From: Octadecabacter sp. SW4
Lineage (GTDB): Bacteria; Pseudomonadota; Alphaproteobacteria; Rhodobacterales; Rhodobacteraceae
NCBI RefSeq assembly: GCF_008065155.1
Contig: NZ_CP042819.1
Location: forward strand, 806,001-870,000
DNA length: 64,000 nucleotides
Direction of reading: 5' to 3'
Below are positions 45,265 to 55,340 of the stretch, in pieces. A program made the translations under genes and the position numbers. Under the pieces are notes generated by a model. The model worked only from the letters and a program-made list of their open reading frames with translations. It was not told the DNA's origin and ran no database searches. The first letter of the stretch is position 1. Every line of letters begins with the position of its first letter.

Positions 45265-47591
45265 TACACGGCCTCACTTGTCAGGCTGACCAACCGCTTC
45301 AACAGACCGTCGGTTTCTTTTTCCAGCTCAAGGATGTCCCGAGCCACTTCATTCAAGTCCCGCAGCGGCTTGTGCTGATAGAAATACCGGTTGAAGCTGA
45401 TCTCATAGCCGATCTTGACCGTTGCGATATCAAGCCATGCATCCTTCACATGTGGCCGGACCTCGCGCAAAAAGTAGGCATGGATATCGTCTTTCAGCGG
45501 GACGTTTTCGCTATCACGAAGTTCGCTGTCGCTTTCATATTCGATGAATTCCCCAGCCGTTTTGGTTGGCCAGTAGCCATGGTCAGGCAGTGTTTCCACC
45601 GTTGCGCCCAGCTTGGCCAACACATCCTTCAGCTTGTCACCCGCCAGCTTGTGCCGCTTCTTGATGACCTTTTTGGCAGTCTCATCCCGCCACGATACCG
45701 CATTCAAGATTTGGTTCTTTTGTGCGGCCGCCAGTTTGACCTTGCGGGATTTTAGATCGGCGTCGACCGCAGCGGTGAAGGCGTTGAAGTCGTCACTGAC
45801 CTCCTGCCCGATGCTGGCCATAAGCCGTGCAGCCTCTTCCATGATTTCCCGCTGAGCCACCCATGTTTTGGGATCAAGCAAGGCTTTGCGGTTCTTCGGC
45901 GTCAGCGTGATTTCTTCTCGTTCGATGTAATCTTCGATGGCTTCGCGGTGGGATTTCAGGTCGGTGTAAACATCTTCGCCATAACGATCCCAGACCCAAG
46001 CCATGATTTCTTGCAGGCCCGGCGTGAACCGTAGGGTCGCAATCCGTTCCGGCGTGAATTGCGCTTTCTTGCGCAAGGGACGTTCGACTGTGACCTTGTG
46101 GTAGCCAAAATCCGCATTATCGAAAACCTTCGAGACACCCTCATCGGCAAGCGACATGTAGAGTTCAGTAATTGCGTCAATGTGCTCATCGGCCAGATCG
46201 CAGTTCTTTTCTCCCAAGTTCTTGCGGCGTTTGGTGTACATTTCAGATGCATTGATCAGTTGGACCTTGCCCCGCCGACCAGCAGGTTTGTTGTTTGTGA
46301 CGACCCAGATGTATGTCGTGATGCCTGTGTTGTAGAACAGGTTGTTGGGAAGCTGGATGATGGCCTCCACCATATCATTCTCAATCAGGTATCGGCGAAT
46401 GTTGCTTTCGCCGCCCCCTGCATCACCAGTGAACAGCGATGATCCGTTGTGAACCGAAGCGATGCGGGAACCAGCGGGGCTGTCTTGCAGCTTCCGCATC
46501 TTATCGACCATCTCCATCAGGAACAGCAGTTGCCCATCAGATGATCGAGGCGTGGCGTCACACATTTCGACTGTGCCGTCATAGCCTTTCAGTTCGACTT
46601 TGAACCGTGGGTCAAGCACATCCTTGCCATCCTTGATGAACTTTAGGTCGGTCTTCCACGATTTGCCGTAAGGCGGGTTTGACAGCATGAAATCGAAGGT
46701 CATGGAGGAGAAATCATTGGTGGCCAATGTCGAACCAAGCTTGATGTTTTCTGGGTTGTTGCCCTTGATCATCATGTCTGACTTACAGATCGCAAATGTC
46801 TCTGGATTCACTTCCTTGCCGTAAATGTAGACACTCGCAGACGACTTGATGCCGCCTTCAGGATCGACGATGAAATTCTGCGCTTCGGTGAGCATCCCAC
46901 CCGAACCACAGGCGGGATCGTAGACAGTCAACACTGGCGGTAGTTTGTCCTTCACCGGATCGAACAACAGATGCGTCATCAGCTTGATGACTTCACGAGG
47001 CGTGAAGTGCTCACCTGCTTCTTCGTTGTTTTCTTCATTAAATTTGCGGATCAGTTCCTCAAACACATATCCCATGCCAAGGTTCGTCAACGCAGGCTGA
47101 ACACGGCCATCGGGACCACGTTTGTCATTCGGCGTAAGATTGATGTCCTCGGCGACGTATTTTTCGATCACATCAAACAACACATCCGCAGCAATCATCT
47201 TGCGCACTTGTGTACGAAGATCAAAGTTTTCGATGATCTCTTTCACGTTGTCACTGAAGCCGTTGAGGTAGGCATCCATGTTCGCTTCAAGCTGTGATGG
47301 ATTGCCGAGCAACGACTTCAAGGTCCATTCGGAGGTGTTGTAAAACACATAACCAGATGCATCCCGTAGCCCTGCGGGGTCCAGTTCAGTCAGACCCGCA
47401 TCTTCGGTTTGGAACTTCATCTCATCGCGGACAGCCTGTTTAGTTGGCTCCAACAAGCAATCCAACCGACGCAGCACAAACATCGGCAGGATGACATCAC
47501 GATATTTGCCACGAACGAACACGTCACGAAGGCAGTCATCAGCGATGGACCATATGAAACTTACGATCTTGTTGTGGGAGGCTTGGTCCAT
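45264..47591 (-). CDS. hsdM: Type I restriction-modification, DNA methyltransferase subunit
   Basis: The ATG at 47591, with AAGGAAG upstream, gives 775 residues; an extension to 47696 lacks support. The N-terminal HsdM helical domain (FIWSIADDCLRDVFVRGKYRD, written here in part) is followed by the N6-adenine methyltransferase core with DPACGSGGM (SAM binding, near residue 222) and NPPYGKSW (catalytic, near 304), plus FTPREVIKLM typical of HsdM. It is longer than K-12 HsdM (529) because of a C-terminal extension with EIMAWVWDRYGEDVY, found in a common large-HsdM type. It protects host DNA and forms the core of the restriction complex. It is the first gene of the four-gene operon. Confidence 0.94.
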   Translation of the reverse strand: MDQASHNKIVSFIWSIADDCLRDVFVRGKYRDVILPMFVLRRLDCLLEPTKQAVRDEMKFQTEDAGLTELDPAGLRDASGYVFYNTSEWTLKSLLGNPSQLEANMDAYLNGFSDNVKEIIENFDLRTQVRKMIAADVLFDVIEKYVAEDINLTPNDKRGPDGRVQPALTNLGMGYVFEELIRKFNEENNEEAGEHFTPREVIKLMTHLLFDPVKDKLPPVLTVYDPACGSGGMLTEAQNFIVDPEGGIKSSASVYIYGKEVNPETFAICKSDMMIKGNNPENIKLGSTLATNDFSSMTFDFMLSNPPYGKSWKTDLKFIKDGKDVLDPRFKVELKGYDGTVEMCDATPRSSDGQLLFLMEMVDKMRKLQDSPAGSRIASVHNGSSLFTGDAGGGESNIRRYLIENDMVEAIIQLPNNLFYNTGITTYIWVVTNNKPAGRRGKVQLINASEMYTKRRKNLGEKNCDLADEHIDAITELYMSLADEGVSKVFDNADFGYHKVTVERPLRKKAQFTPERIATLRFTPGLQEIMAWVWDRYGEDVYTDLKSHREAIEDYIEREEITLTPKNRKALLDPKTWVAQREIMEEAARLMASIGQEVSDDFNAFTAAVDADLKSRKVKLAAAQKNQILNAVSWRDETAKKVIKKRHKLAGDKLKDVLAKLGATVETLPDHGYWPTKTAGEFIEYESDSELRDSENVPLKDDIHAYFLREVRPHVKDAWLDIATVKIGYEISFNRYFYQHKPLRDLNEVARDILELEKETDGLLKRLVSLTSEAV

Positions 47592-48098
47592 TGCTGCTCG
47601 ATCTTCCTTATTCAATACTCTTCTGGTTGCACCACCCTTGTTAACCAAAGCTGAACCGATACGAAATGTGTTTTGTGATGCGGGTGACACATGCACACAA
47701 GAACTCTTCGTCTATCGACACATGACAGCCAAAATATGGCGACAAAACCCCCTGCGAAAAAACTGCTTGGTGATGGATCATCAGTTGGAGAGCTTTTGTT
47801 GAAAAAATGTGCGTGTGACCTCAAACGGGGGATTTTCCGTGTTCGGGAGTCGGACAATAACTGGCGAAGAAAACTGCATTCACACTGGCAGAGCAAGCCC
47901 TTGTGAGTTCTTTCGATGGTTTACTAGGAATACTGTTCATCAACAAAGTTGGTGGCAGCTGGCGGCAATCTACACTAACTTTCGAGGCTCAGTGCGATAG
48001 AATGTCCTGCCTATCCCGAATGAAATATAAAACAGGCTTGGGCGCCAAAAAAATCAGGGATGAATCCCTCAAACGTTTCGCCATCCGGAGAGTAATAG
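47592..48098. other. Gap between hsdM and the small membrane protein; promoter region of the restriction operon
   Basis: About 500 bp without a convincing gene. A 71-codon frame on the plus strand (47691-47906) has a strongly basic, low-complexity product and no recognisable family, so it is not called. The restriction operon promoter must lie in the left part, but no clear -35/-10 pair stands out. A GGAGAG site at the right end serves the next gene. Confidence 0.45.
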
Positions 48099-48476
48099 AT
48101 GTTGAACGACTTTCTTGAACACGGATCACATGTAGGAGTCGTCCTGTGCTTTTACGCTGCATGCGTCTATTTTGGGTTTCTTCAACGATTGCAGCAACCA
48201 CCTAATATCGCGCTCGATCCTCCCGTTCTCCAAAACACAATCGGGTCCATTTTTCAGTTGGCAGCCCTACCCGCAAATCTTTGGATTGCGGTGTATCTGG
48301 CTCAATTCCTAGGTTTGTTTTGGGGAGTACTTGCCGGAATGGCTTTGTTTGCCCTCAGCGCTATACTCGGTGTGGCATTAAAACTTGGTGGAAAACTCAT
48401 AGGGTTGCATGTCATTCTGGGCTTGCTAGCGCTGGTCATTGGTTACTTTTTAACTATCGCAAGTCTGTTTGACTAA
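48099..48476 (+). CDS. Small multi-helix membrane protein
   Basis: A GGAGAG site precedes this 125-codon gene. The product has about four hydrophobic helices (VGVVLCFYAACVYFGFLQRL, NTIGSIFQLAALPANLWIAV, FLGLFWGVLAGMALFALSAI, LIGLHVILGLLALVIGYFLT) and almost no soluble part. No family is recognised. As the last gene before attR, opposite in direction to the restriction operon, it is accessory cargo; small membrane proteins of mobile islands are often effectors or exclusion factors, but that is only a possibility. Confidence 0.6.
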   Translation: MLNDFLEHGSHVGVVLCFYAACVYFGFLQRLQQPPNIALDPPVLQNTIGSIFQLAALPANLWIAVYLAQFLGLFWGVLAGMALFALSAILGVALKLGGKLIGLHVILGLLALVIGYFLTIASLFD

Positions 48477-48629
48477 CTGACACTGTTCAGTATCGGTTTG
48501 CACCAAGTGCCCAAACTGGCTGACAATGGACAGTTAACAACGAGTATTTTCACATGATAGCAGAACTTGCGTCCGCATAATTGTTAAATATCAGATACTT
48601 GCCATGTATGTCAGGCGTTTGAAACTAAG

Positions 48630-48653
48630 AGTTATACACAAGATTATACAACA
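48630..48653 (+). repeat. Arm-type repeat near attR (AGTTATACAC and a variant)
   Basis: AGTTATACAC at 48630-48639 is identical to the decamer near attL and is followed by AGATTATACA at 48641-48650. It lies 49 bp inside attR. With the pair at 28704-28723 it frames the crossover core in the circular form. Confidence 0.65.
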
Positions 48654-48687
48654 ACACGTAACTCATTGATATTTAATTTGGTTATGT

Positions 48688-48734
48688 GATTGAAAATCCT
48701 CGTGTCGGTGGTTCGATTCCGCCCCTGGGCACCA
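48688..48734 (+). repeat. attR: 47-bp direct repeat of the tRNA-Phe 3' half
   Basis: It matches 28596-28642 except for T at 48726, where attL has C. In a tRNA the T would make a G-U pair in the acceptor stem. The upstream 28 tRNA bases are missing, so this copy is not a tRNA gene. Confidence 0.95.
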
Positions 48735-48922
48735 TTGAATCACAGACCCGGCTGATCACGCGATTTCTCGGGTTCTGAGAAACTTGCGTATGGGCATTTC
48801 ATCGTGATCACGGCGAATCTGGCAGGCATTACCGATGCGCCCGCATTCGCGCGCGACATGTAGCCCGCCACCTTTGACGCGCTGAAAACATAACCACGCA
48901 TTGCGTGCTTTACATCCCAAGC

Positions 48923-48954
48923 CCCCTTGTTGAAAAACCTATCAACAGGGGAGG
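48923..48954 (+). promoter_or_regulatory. Hairpin overlapping the ribosome site of the hydantoinase gene
   Basis: CCCC-T-TGTTGA (48923-48933) can pair with TCAACAGGGG (48942-48951) with one bulged T. The GGGG is also the start of the GGGGAGG ribosome site, so folding would hide it. This may tune translation; it could also be chance. Confidence 0.35.
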
Positions 48955-48959
48955 CGCGG

Positions 48960-51900
48960 ATGTGGCAGTTTTGGGTTGATCGCGGCGGGACGTTTACCGA
49001 TATCGTCGGCAAAGCGCCCGATGGCCGGTTGCACACCCATAAATTGCTGTCTGATAACCCCGAAAGCTACGCCGATGCGGCAGTGCAGGGTATTCGCACG
49101 CTGCTGGGGTTGGGCGCGGGCGATCCTATTCCACCCGGTCAGATTGATGCCGTCAAAATGGGCGCGACCGTGGCCACGAATGCCCTGCTCGAACGCAAGG
49201 GCGAACGCACCCTACTGTTGATTACCAAGGGCATGCGCGACCTGCTACGCATTGGTTATCAGAACCGCCCGCGCCTGTTTGATCTGCATATCGTGCTGCC
49301 CGAATTGCTATATGATGATGTGGTCGAGGTGGATGAACGGCTGGCCGCCGATGGCACGGTGATTACACAACTAGATACCGGTGCGGCCCGCGCGGCCCTG
49401 CAGGCGGCCCACGAACGGGGCTATCGTTCGGTCGCGATTGCCCTGATGCACAGCTATCGCTTTGCCGATCACGAAAAGGCGCTGGGCCAGATCGCCCGCG
49501 ACACCGGCTTTACCCAAACCTCGCTGAGCCATCAGGCCAGTCCGCTGATCAAGATCGTCGCGCGGGGCGATACGGCGGTGGTCGATGCCTACCTGTCGCC
49601 AATCCTGCGCCGATACGTGGCCCAGGTGGCTGATGCCTTGGGCGCGACGACTGGCGGGTGCGACCGGCTGATGTTCATGCGTTCGAACGGCGGGCTGACC
49701 GATGCGGCCCTGTTCGAGGGCCGCGATGCGATCCTGTCCGGTCCGGCGGGGGGCGTGGTGGGAATGGTGCGCACGGCGGCGGAGCTTGGGTTTGACCGGC
49801 TGATCGGGTTCGACATGGGCGGCACATCAACCGATGTCTGCCACTACGCGGGCGCATTCGAACGCAGCTTCGAGACCGAAGTCGCCGGTGTGCGGATGCG
49901 CGCGCCGATGATGTCGATCCACACGGTCGCGGCGGGGGGCGGATCGATCCTGTCCTACCGCGACGGGCGGATGCAGGTTGGCCCCGAAAGTGCGGGGGCC
50001 AATCCTGGCCCTGCCGCCTATCGCCGTGGCGGGCCGCTGACCGTGACTGATTGCAACGTGCTGCTGGGCAAACTGCACCCCGATCTGTTCCCGCCCGTCT
50101 TTGGACCTAACGCCGACCAGCCGCTTGATGTGGAGGCTGTGCGCGCGAAATTTGCCGACATGGCGCGCGTGATCGGTGGCGATATGTCGGTCCAGGATAT
50201 CGCCGAAGGGTTCCTGCGGATCGCAGTCGCGAACATGGCCAATGCGATAAAGAAGATCAGCGTCCAGCGCGGCTATGACGTGACCAAATACACGATGAAC
50301 TGTTTTGGCGGGGCAGGCGGGCAACACGCTTGTCTGGTCGCCGATGCCCTGGGGATGCAAAGCGTCTTTATCCATCCCTTTGCCGGCGTTTTGTCGGCTT
50401 TTGGTATGGGGCTGGCCGATGTGCGCGCCATGCGCGAGGCCCAGTTTGGCAAGGGGTTTGATGCTTTGGATGCGGCGGCCAAAACCTTGGCCGGTCTTGT
50501 GGTAGACGCCCGCGCAGAAGTGGCGGGGCAGGGCATTCCCACGGCGCAAATCAGCCTCGTCAAAATGGCGCATATCCGCCCCGACGGTGCCCAGCAAACG
50601 CTGGCCGTGCCGTTTGGCGCGCCCGATGATATGGCCGCCGCCTTTAAAACGGCCCATCAGCAACGGTTCGGTTTTGTCCCGCAGGGCGCGCGCCTGATCA
50701 TCGACATGCTGACGGCCGAAGCCATCGGCGCCACGGGCGAACCGGTGAACCTGCCCGACCCGCAAGGCACCAGCGGCCCCGCACAGACCCGGCCAATGTG
50801 GTCGCAAGGTGTGCAAGTGGATGTGCCTGTGGTCGATCGCGCGACCCTGCGCCTGGGCGATACCGTCGATGGCCCCGCGATTATCACCGAACCCACCGGC
50901 ACCAATGTGCTGGAACAGGGCTGGCGGGCCGAATGTCTGTCGGGCGGCAATCTGATCCTGCGCCGCGTGATCCCTTTGCCGCGCGAAATGGCGATTGGCA
51001 CCCGCGTCGATCCGGTCATGCTCGAGGTGTTCAACAATCTCTTTATGTCGATCGCCGAACAGATGGGTGCGACCCTCGCCAATACGGCCTATTCGGTAAA
51101 CATCAAGGAACGTTACGATTTTTCCTGCGCGATTTTTGACGCAGCGGGCGATCTGGTCGCCAATGCGCCCCATGTGCCTGTGCATCTTGGGTCGATGTCA
51201 CAAAGTGTGCGCACGGTGCTGCGCCAGAACGCTGGCAAGATCCGCCCCGGCGATGTGTTCATGATGAATAACCCGTTCAACGGCGGCACCCATTTGCCCG
51301 ATGTCACGGTGATCACGCCGGTGTTTGCGGACGGTCGCATTGCCTATACCGTCGCCAGCCGCGGCCATCACGCCGATATCGGTGGCAAGACCCCGGGGTC
51401 CGCCCCGCCCGACAGCCGCACGATTGACGAAGAAGGCGTGCTGATCGACAATTTCCTGCTGGTCGCCAAAGGGAAACTGCGCGATAGCGAAACGCGGGCA
51501 TTGCTGGCCTCGGGGCGCTATCCTTGCCGCAACGTTGATCAGAACATGGCCGACCTTGCCGCGCAAATCGCCGCCAATGCCACCGGCGTCGCCGAATTGC
51601 AGAAGATTACCCGCCAGTTCGGGCTGGATACCGTCCACGCCTATATGACCCATGTGCAGGACAACGCCGAAGAAAGCGTGCGTCGCGTGCTGGACGTGCT
51701 GCACGACTGCGAATTTACCTATCCGCTTGATGGCGGTGACCAGATCAAGGTCGCGATCAATGTTGACCATGACGCCCGCGCAGCGACCCTTGATTTCACC
51801 GGAACATCACCGCAGAACCCGTTGAATTACAACGCCCCCTTGGCGATTTGCCGGGCGGTGGTGCTGTATGTGTTCCGCACGCTTGTGGGCAGCGACATCC

Positions 51901-52529
51901 CGATGAACGAAGGCTGCCTCAAGCCGCTGAACCTGATCGTGCCGCAGGGATCAATGATCAATCCGGCTCACCCCGCCGCCGTGATTTCCGGCAATACCGA
52001 AGTGTCACAGGCCATTGCTGATACGCTGTTTGGCGCGCTGGGGGTGATCGCGGGCAGTCAGGGAACGATGAATAATTTTGTCTACGGCAACGACACTTAT
52101 CAGAACTACGAAACCATCTGCGGAGGCACCGGCGCGGGCGACGGGTTTCACGGCACCAGTGCGGTGCACAGTCATATGACAAACACCCGCATGACCGACC
52201 CCGAAGTGCTGGAAACACGGTTCCCCGTGCGGGTCGATGAATTTTCGATCCGTCACGGCTCGGGCGGCCAGGGCCGTTTCGCGGGGGGCAATGGTATTAC
52301 CCGCCGCTTGCGTTTCCTTGAGCCGATGACGGTAACGGTGCTGACCTCGCACCGGATTGTGCCGCCGCATGGGGCGGCAGGCGGGGACACGGGTGCGCTG
52401 GGCGAAAACGCTGTCGAACGCGCGGACGGTCGCGTTGATGCATTGCAGGGTAACGACGAAACACAGGTGGCTGCGGGGGATGTTTTCGTGATGAAAACGC
52501 CGGGCGGCGGGGGCTATGGTGCCCCATGA
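48960..52529 (+). CDS. Fused hydantoinase/5-oxoprolinase (HyuA-HyuB type)
   Basis: From ATG 48960 behind GGGGAGG the protein is 1189 residues. The first 680 or so are the ATP-grasp-unlike, actin-fold HyuA part: [49 protein letters not shown] and [13 protein letters not shown]. The rest is HyuB: MEVFNNLF-like [33 protein letters not shown] [15 protein letters not shown], and [15 protein letters not shown] near the end. Single-chain fusions are typical of 5-oxoprolinase, which opens 5-oxoproline with ATP in glutathione-related salvage; hydantoin or N-methylhydantoin are other options. It is 10 bp ahead of a sugar kinase and is the first chromosomal gene after the island. Confidence 0.88.
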   Translation: MWQFWVDRGGTFTDIVGKAPDGRLHTHKLLSDNPESYADAAVQGIRTLLGLGAGDPIPPGQIDAVKMGATVATNALLERKGERTLLLITKGMRDLLRIGYQNRPRLFDLHIVLPELLYDDVVEVDERLAADGTVITQLDTGAARAALQAAHERGYRSVAIALMHSYRFADHEKALGQIARDTGFTQTSLSHQASPLIKIVARGDTAVVDAYLSPILRRYVAQVADALGATTGGCDRLMFMRSNGGLTDAALFEGRDAILSGPAGGVVGMVRTAAELGFDRLIGFDMGGTSTDVCHYAGAFERSFETEVAGVRMRAPMMSIHTVAAGGGSILSYRDGRMQVGPESAGANPGPAAYRRGGPLTVTDCNVLLGKLHPDLFPPVFGPNADQPLDVEAVRAKFADMARVIGGDMSVQDIAEGFLRIAVANMANAIKKISVQRGYDVTKYTMNCFGGAGGQHACLVADALGMQSVFIHPFAGVLSAFGMGLADVRAMREAQFGKGFDALDAAAKTLAGLVVDARAEVAGQGIPTAQISLVKMAHIRPDGAQQTLAVPFGAPDDMAAAFKTAHQQRFGFVPQGARLIIDMLTAEAIGATGEPVNLPDPQGTSGPAQTRPMWSQGVQVDVPVVDRATLRLGDTVDGPAIITEPTGTNVLEQGWRAECLSGGNLILRRVIPLPREMAIGTRVDPVMLEVFNNLFMSIAEQMGATLANTAYSVNIKERYDFSCAIFDAAGDLVANAPHVPVHLGSMSQSVRTVLRQNAGKIRPGDVFMMNNPFNGGTHLPDVTVITPVFADGRIAYTVASRGHHADIGGKTPGSAPPDSRTIDEEGVLIDNFLLVAKGKLRDSETRALLASGRYPCRNVDQNMADLAAQIAANATGVAELQKITRQFGLDTVHAYMTHVQDNAEESVRRVLDVLHDCEFTYPLDGGDQIKVAINVDHDARAATLDFTGTSPQNPLNYNAPLAICRAVVLYVFRTLVGSDIPMNEGCLKPLNLIVPQGSMINPAHPAAVISGNTEVSQAIADTLFGALGVIAGSQGTMNNFVYGNDTYQNYETICGGTGAGDGFHGTSAVHSHMTNTRMTDPEVLETRFPVRVDEFSIRHGSGGQGRFAGGNGITRRLRFLEPMTVTVLTSHRIVPPHGAAGGDTGALGENAVERADGRVDALQGNDETQVAAGDVFVMKTPGGGGYGAP

Positions 52530-52539
52530 AAGGACCAAT

Positions 52540-53991
52540 ATGACATATCTGGGCATTGACCTTGGCACATCGGGTTTGCGTGCCTTGTTGATCGGTGACG
52601 ATGGCACGCCGATCGGCACCAGCGAACATCACTACGAGGTCCGCCACCCCCATTCGGGCTGGTCCGAGCAAGACCCGCGCCACTGGATTGCCGCGCTTGA
52701 GGCTGCGATGGACGATCTGCGCGCCGCCCATCCCGAATTTGCCACCCTGCGGGGCATTGGCGTTGCGGGGCATATGCACGGGGCGACTTTGCTGGATGAA
52801 ACGGGTGCGGTCTTGCGCCCTTGCATCCTGTGGAACGATACGCGCGCGCATGCCGAAGCGGCGCAGCTTGATCAAATGGCGGGCACGCGCGCCCTGTCGG
52901 GCAATATCGTCTTTCCGGGGTTTACCGCACCAAAACTTAGCTGGGTAGCTAACCATGAGCCGGAAGTTTTTGCGCGTGTTGCCAAGGTGCTATTGCCCGC
53001 AGCTTATCTGAACTATTATCTGACCGGCGCATGTGTGGCCGATATGTCCGACAGCGCAGGCACGGCCTGGCTGGACGTCGGCGCGCGTGACTGGTCCGAT
53101 GATCTTCTGGCCGCTGGCGGGATGCGCCGCGATCAGATGCCCGACCTAGTGGAAGGCAGCGCGCCCGCTGGTCAGTTGCGCGCCGATCTGGCCGCCAAAT
53201 GGGGGCTGGAACACGCCGTCACCATCGCGGGTGGTGCGGGCGACAATGCCGCCGCTGCCTGCGGGATCGGGGCGGTGGCCGAAGGGCAGGGGTTCGTGTC
53301 ACTGGGGACATCGGGCGTGGTTCTGGCCGCGCGCGATGGTTATAGCCCCGCGCCCGAAACTGCGGTGCATACGTTTTGCCACGCGATCCCGAACCGCTGG
53401 TATCAGATGGGTGTGATGCTGTCGGCGACCGACAGTCTGAACTGGCTGGGACGGATCACCGGCACTGCCCCACGCGATTTGACCGCGCCGCTGGGTGACG
53501 CCTTGCAAGCGCCCACTGACCTGCGGTTTCTGCCCTATCTGTCGGGTGAACGCACGCCGCATAACGATGCCGATATCCGTGGCAGCTTCACCGGGCTTGG
53601 CACCGATACGACCCGCGATGACCTGACCCGCGCCGTCCTCGAAGGGGTGGCCTTTGGGCTACGCGACAGTTTTGACGCCCTGCGCGCCACGGGCGCCAAG
53701 CTTGATCAGTTGATCGCCATCGGCGGTGGCACCGGTTCGCGCTATTGGCTGAAACTGATCGCGACCGTGGTGGGCGTGCCGCTGTCCCTGCCCAAGGGCG
53801 GGGAATTTGGCGCGGCCTTGGGCGCGGCGCGCCTTGCGATGGCGGCGGCCACAGGGGCCGAGGCCGAAACGCTGATGACCCCGCCCCGGTTGGGCGAAAC
53901 CATCACGCCCGACGCGAGCCTGGCGGCGGATTTTGACGTCGCTTATGCCAAATTCCGCGCCGCATATGCGGGGATCAAGGCGGTGCAATAA
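52540..53991 (+). CDS. xylB: FGGY-family carbohydrate kinase, xylulokinase-like
   Basis: The ATG at 52540 after AAAGGA gives 483 residues, the normal xylulokinase length. [15 protein letters not shown] is the phosphate-1 motif; [26 protein letters not shown] and SLGTSGVVL follow; [17 protein letters not shown] is the adenosine-binding motif. The MHG segment with downstream WNDTR matches D-xylulose kinases, which phosphorylate xylulose with ATP for the pentose phosphate pathway. No xylose isomerase or transporter is in the window, and the neighbour is a hydantoinase, so the physiological sugar is uncertain. Confidence 0.85.
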   Translation: MTYLGIDLGTSGLRALLIGDDGTPIGTSEHHYEVRHPHSGWSEQDPRHWIAALEAAMDDLRAAHPEFATLRGIGVAGHMHGATLLDETGAVLRPCILWNDTRAHAEAAQLDQMAGTRALSGNIVFPGFTAPKLSWVANHEPEVFARVAKVLLPAAYLNYYLTGACVADMSDSAGTAWLDVGARDWSDDLLAAGGMRRDQMPDLVEGSAPAGQLRADLAAKWGLEHAVTIAGGAGDNAAAACGIGAVAEGQGFVSLGTSGVVLAARDGYSPAPETAVHTFCHAIPNRWYQMGVMLSATDSLNWLGRITGTAPRDLTAPLGDALQAPTDLRFLPYLSGERTPHNDADIRGSFTGLGTDTTRDDLTRAVLEGVAFGLRDSFDALRATGAKLDQLIAIGGGTGSRYWLKLIATVVGVPLSLPKGGEFGAALGAARLAMAAATGAEAETLMTPPRLGETITPDASLAADFDVAYAKFRAAYAGIKAVQ

Positions 53992-54002
53992 ACCGCCCGT
54001 CA

Positions 54003-54016
54003 TTGACCTGTGTCAA
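54003..54016 (+). promoter_or_regulatory. FNR-type box upstream of hemA
   Basis: TTGAC-CTGT-GTCAA is a perfect inverted repeat with a 4-bp spacer and matches the FNR/FnrL consensus (TTGAT-N4-ATCAA, with C/G allowed in alphaproteobacteria). It lies 53 bp before the hemA ATG. FnrL is known to control hemA in Rhodobacter under low oxygen. Confidence 0.7.
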
Positions 54017-54068
54017 AGTAGTGACCGCCCCGTCCTGTAAAAATTTCCCAAGCTGCAGGAGAAACCCC

Positions 54069-55292
54069 ATGAATTACCAGTCATTTTTCCAGTCGGCGCT
54101 TGCGTCGTTGCGGGCCGAGGGCAATTACCGTGTTTTTGCCGATCTTGAGCGGGAGCGGGGGGCGTTTCCGCGGGCGGCCAATCATCGGGGCGATGGGGTG
54201 CGCCCTGTGACGATCTGGTGTTCGAATGATTATCTGGGGATGGGGCAGCACCCGGCGGTGCTGACGGCAATGCATGATGCGCTTGACAAGGTTGGCGCGG
54301 GCGCGGGCGGCACCCGCAACATTTCCGGCACGACCCATCATCACGTGCTGTTGGAGCGCGAGCTGGCCGATCTGCACGGCAAGGAAGACGCGCTGTTGTT
54401 CACCTCGGGCTATGTGTCCAACTGGGCGGCGCTGGGCACGCTGGCGGCGAAACTCCCCGACTGTCTGGTGCTGTCGGATGCGCTGAACCATGCCAGCATG
54501 ATCGAAGGCATCCGCCACTCGCGCGCGCAGTGTCAGGTCTGGCGGCACAATGATCTGGCCGATCTTGAGGCGAAACTGGCCGCAGCGCCGCTGGAGCGCC
54601 CGAAACTGATCGCCTTTGAATCGGTCTATTCGATGGATGGTGATATCGCCCCGATCGGCGCGATCTGCGATCTGGCTGACAAATACAACGCCATGACCTA
54701 TCTGGACGAGGTGCACGCCGTGGGCATGTATGGTCCGCGCGGCGGCGGGATCGCCGAACGCGACGGGCTGATGGACCGGATCACGGTGATCGAGGGCACG
54801 CTGGGCAAGGCGTTCGGCGTGGTTGGCGGCTATATCGCGGGCAGCGCCGCGGTCTGTGATTTTATCCGCTCGTTCGCCAGCGGGTTCATCTTTACCACGG
54901 CCCTGCCGCCGGCGGTGGCCGCAGGCGCCTGCGCCGCGATCCGCCACCTGAAACAGTCCAGCTCTGAGCGCGCCGGCCAGCAGGCCCGTGTCGCGCAGGT
55001 GCGCGCCCGGCTTGACGCGGCCGGCATCCCGCATCTGGACAACCCCAGCCACATCATTCCGGTGATGGTGGGCGATCCGGTGAAATGCAAATACCTGTCG
55101 GACGTGCTGATGGACCAGTTCGGCATCTATATCCAGCCGATCAACTACCCGACCGTGCCCAAAGGCACAGAACGGCTGCGCATCACCCCCTCACCAGTGC
55201 ACTCCCAGACCGATATCGACGCGCTGGTCAACGCACTCGAAAGGCTCTGGCAACAATGCCAACTGGCACGCATGCCAATCGCCGCGCAGTGA
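54069..55292 (+). CDS. hemA: 5-aminolevulinate synthase
   Basis: Starting at ATG 54069 (site CAGGAGAAA) gives 407 residues, the usual bacterial ALAS length. It condenses glycine with succinyl-CoA to 5-aminolevulinate, the first tetrapyrrole step of alphaproteobacteria, using PLP. Visible marks: [57 protein letters not shown] with the PLP-contacting Asp and His, and [13 protein letters not shown] with the PLP lysine near residue 246. The C-terminal [17 protein letters not shown] is also conserved. It sits just before the glycine riboswitch, so two glycine-consuming systems are neighbours. It probably has its own FNR-controlled promoter. Confidence 0.96.
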   Translation: MNYQSFFQSALASLRAEGNYRVFADLERERGAFPRAANHRGDGVRPVTIWCSNDYLGMGQHPAVLTAMHDALDKVGAGAGGTRNISGTTHHHVLLERELADLHGKEDALLFTSGYVSNWAALGTLAAKLPDCLVLSDALNHASMIEGIRHSRAQCQVWRHNDLADLEAKLAAAPLERPKLIAFESVYSMDGDIAPIGAICDLADKYNAMTYLDEVHAVGMYGPRGGGIAERDGLMDRITVIEGTLGKAFGVVGGYIAGSAAVCDFIRSFASGFIFTTALPPAVAAGACAAIRHLKQSSSERAGQQARVAQVRARLDAAGIPHLDNPSHIIPVMVGDPVKCKYLSDVLMDQFGIYIQPINYPTVPKGTERLRITPSPVHSQTDIDALVNALERLWQQCQLARMPIAAQ

Positions 55293-55340
55293 TACATCAA
55301 AGCCCTTTACGACTCGGGGAAAAGCGGCATATCAATCTAC

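Larger units (their letters stand above)
28596..48734. mobile_element. 20.1-kb genomic island integrated into tRNA-Phe
   Basis: The island is bounded by a 47-bp direct repeat of the tRNA-Phe 3' half and has an integrase gene reading inward from attL. Base composition is visibly more AT-rich than both flanks. Contents in order are an integrase, a DUF6641-like gene, a one-helix membrane protein, a large PD-(D/E)XK-like gene, a second tyrosine recombinase, a 66-codon gene, a HUH Rep-like gene, a primase-helicase, a type I restriction-modification operon with an RloF-like gene, and a small membrane protein. There are no capsid, tail, terminase, relaxosome-plus-type IV secretion or conjugation genes, so it is neither a normal prophage nor a self-transmissible ICE. 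A replicating, integrating satellite or plasmid-like island carrying defence genes is the best description. Confidence 0.92.

Noticed and set aside
47691..47906. 71-codon plus-strand frame in the gap after hsdM
   Set aside because: Basic low-complexity product, weak ribosome site and no recognised family; kept only as part of the gap description.
48688..48734. A second tRNA-Phe gene
   Set aside because: Only the 3' half is present; the 5' acceptor strand and D-arm are missing, so it is the attR copy.
49827..51185. 452-codon open frame on the minus strand opposite the hydantoinase gene
   Set aside because: It mirrors a well-supported gene; its product is His/Arg-rich without domain features, as expected for antisense frames in high-GC DNA.
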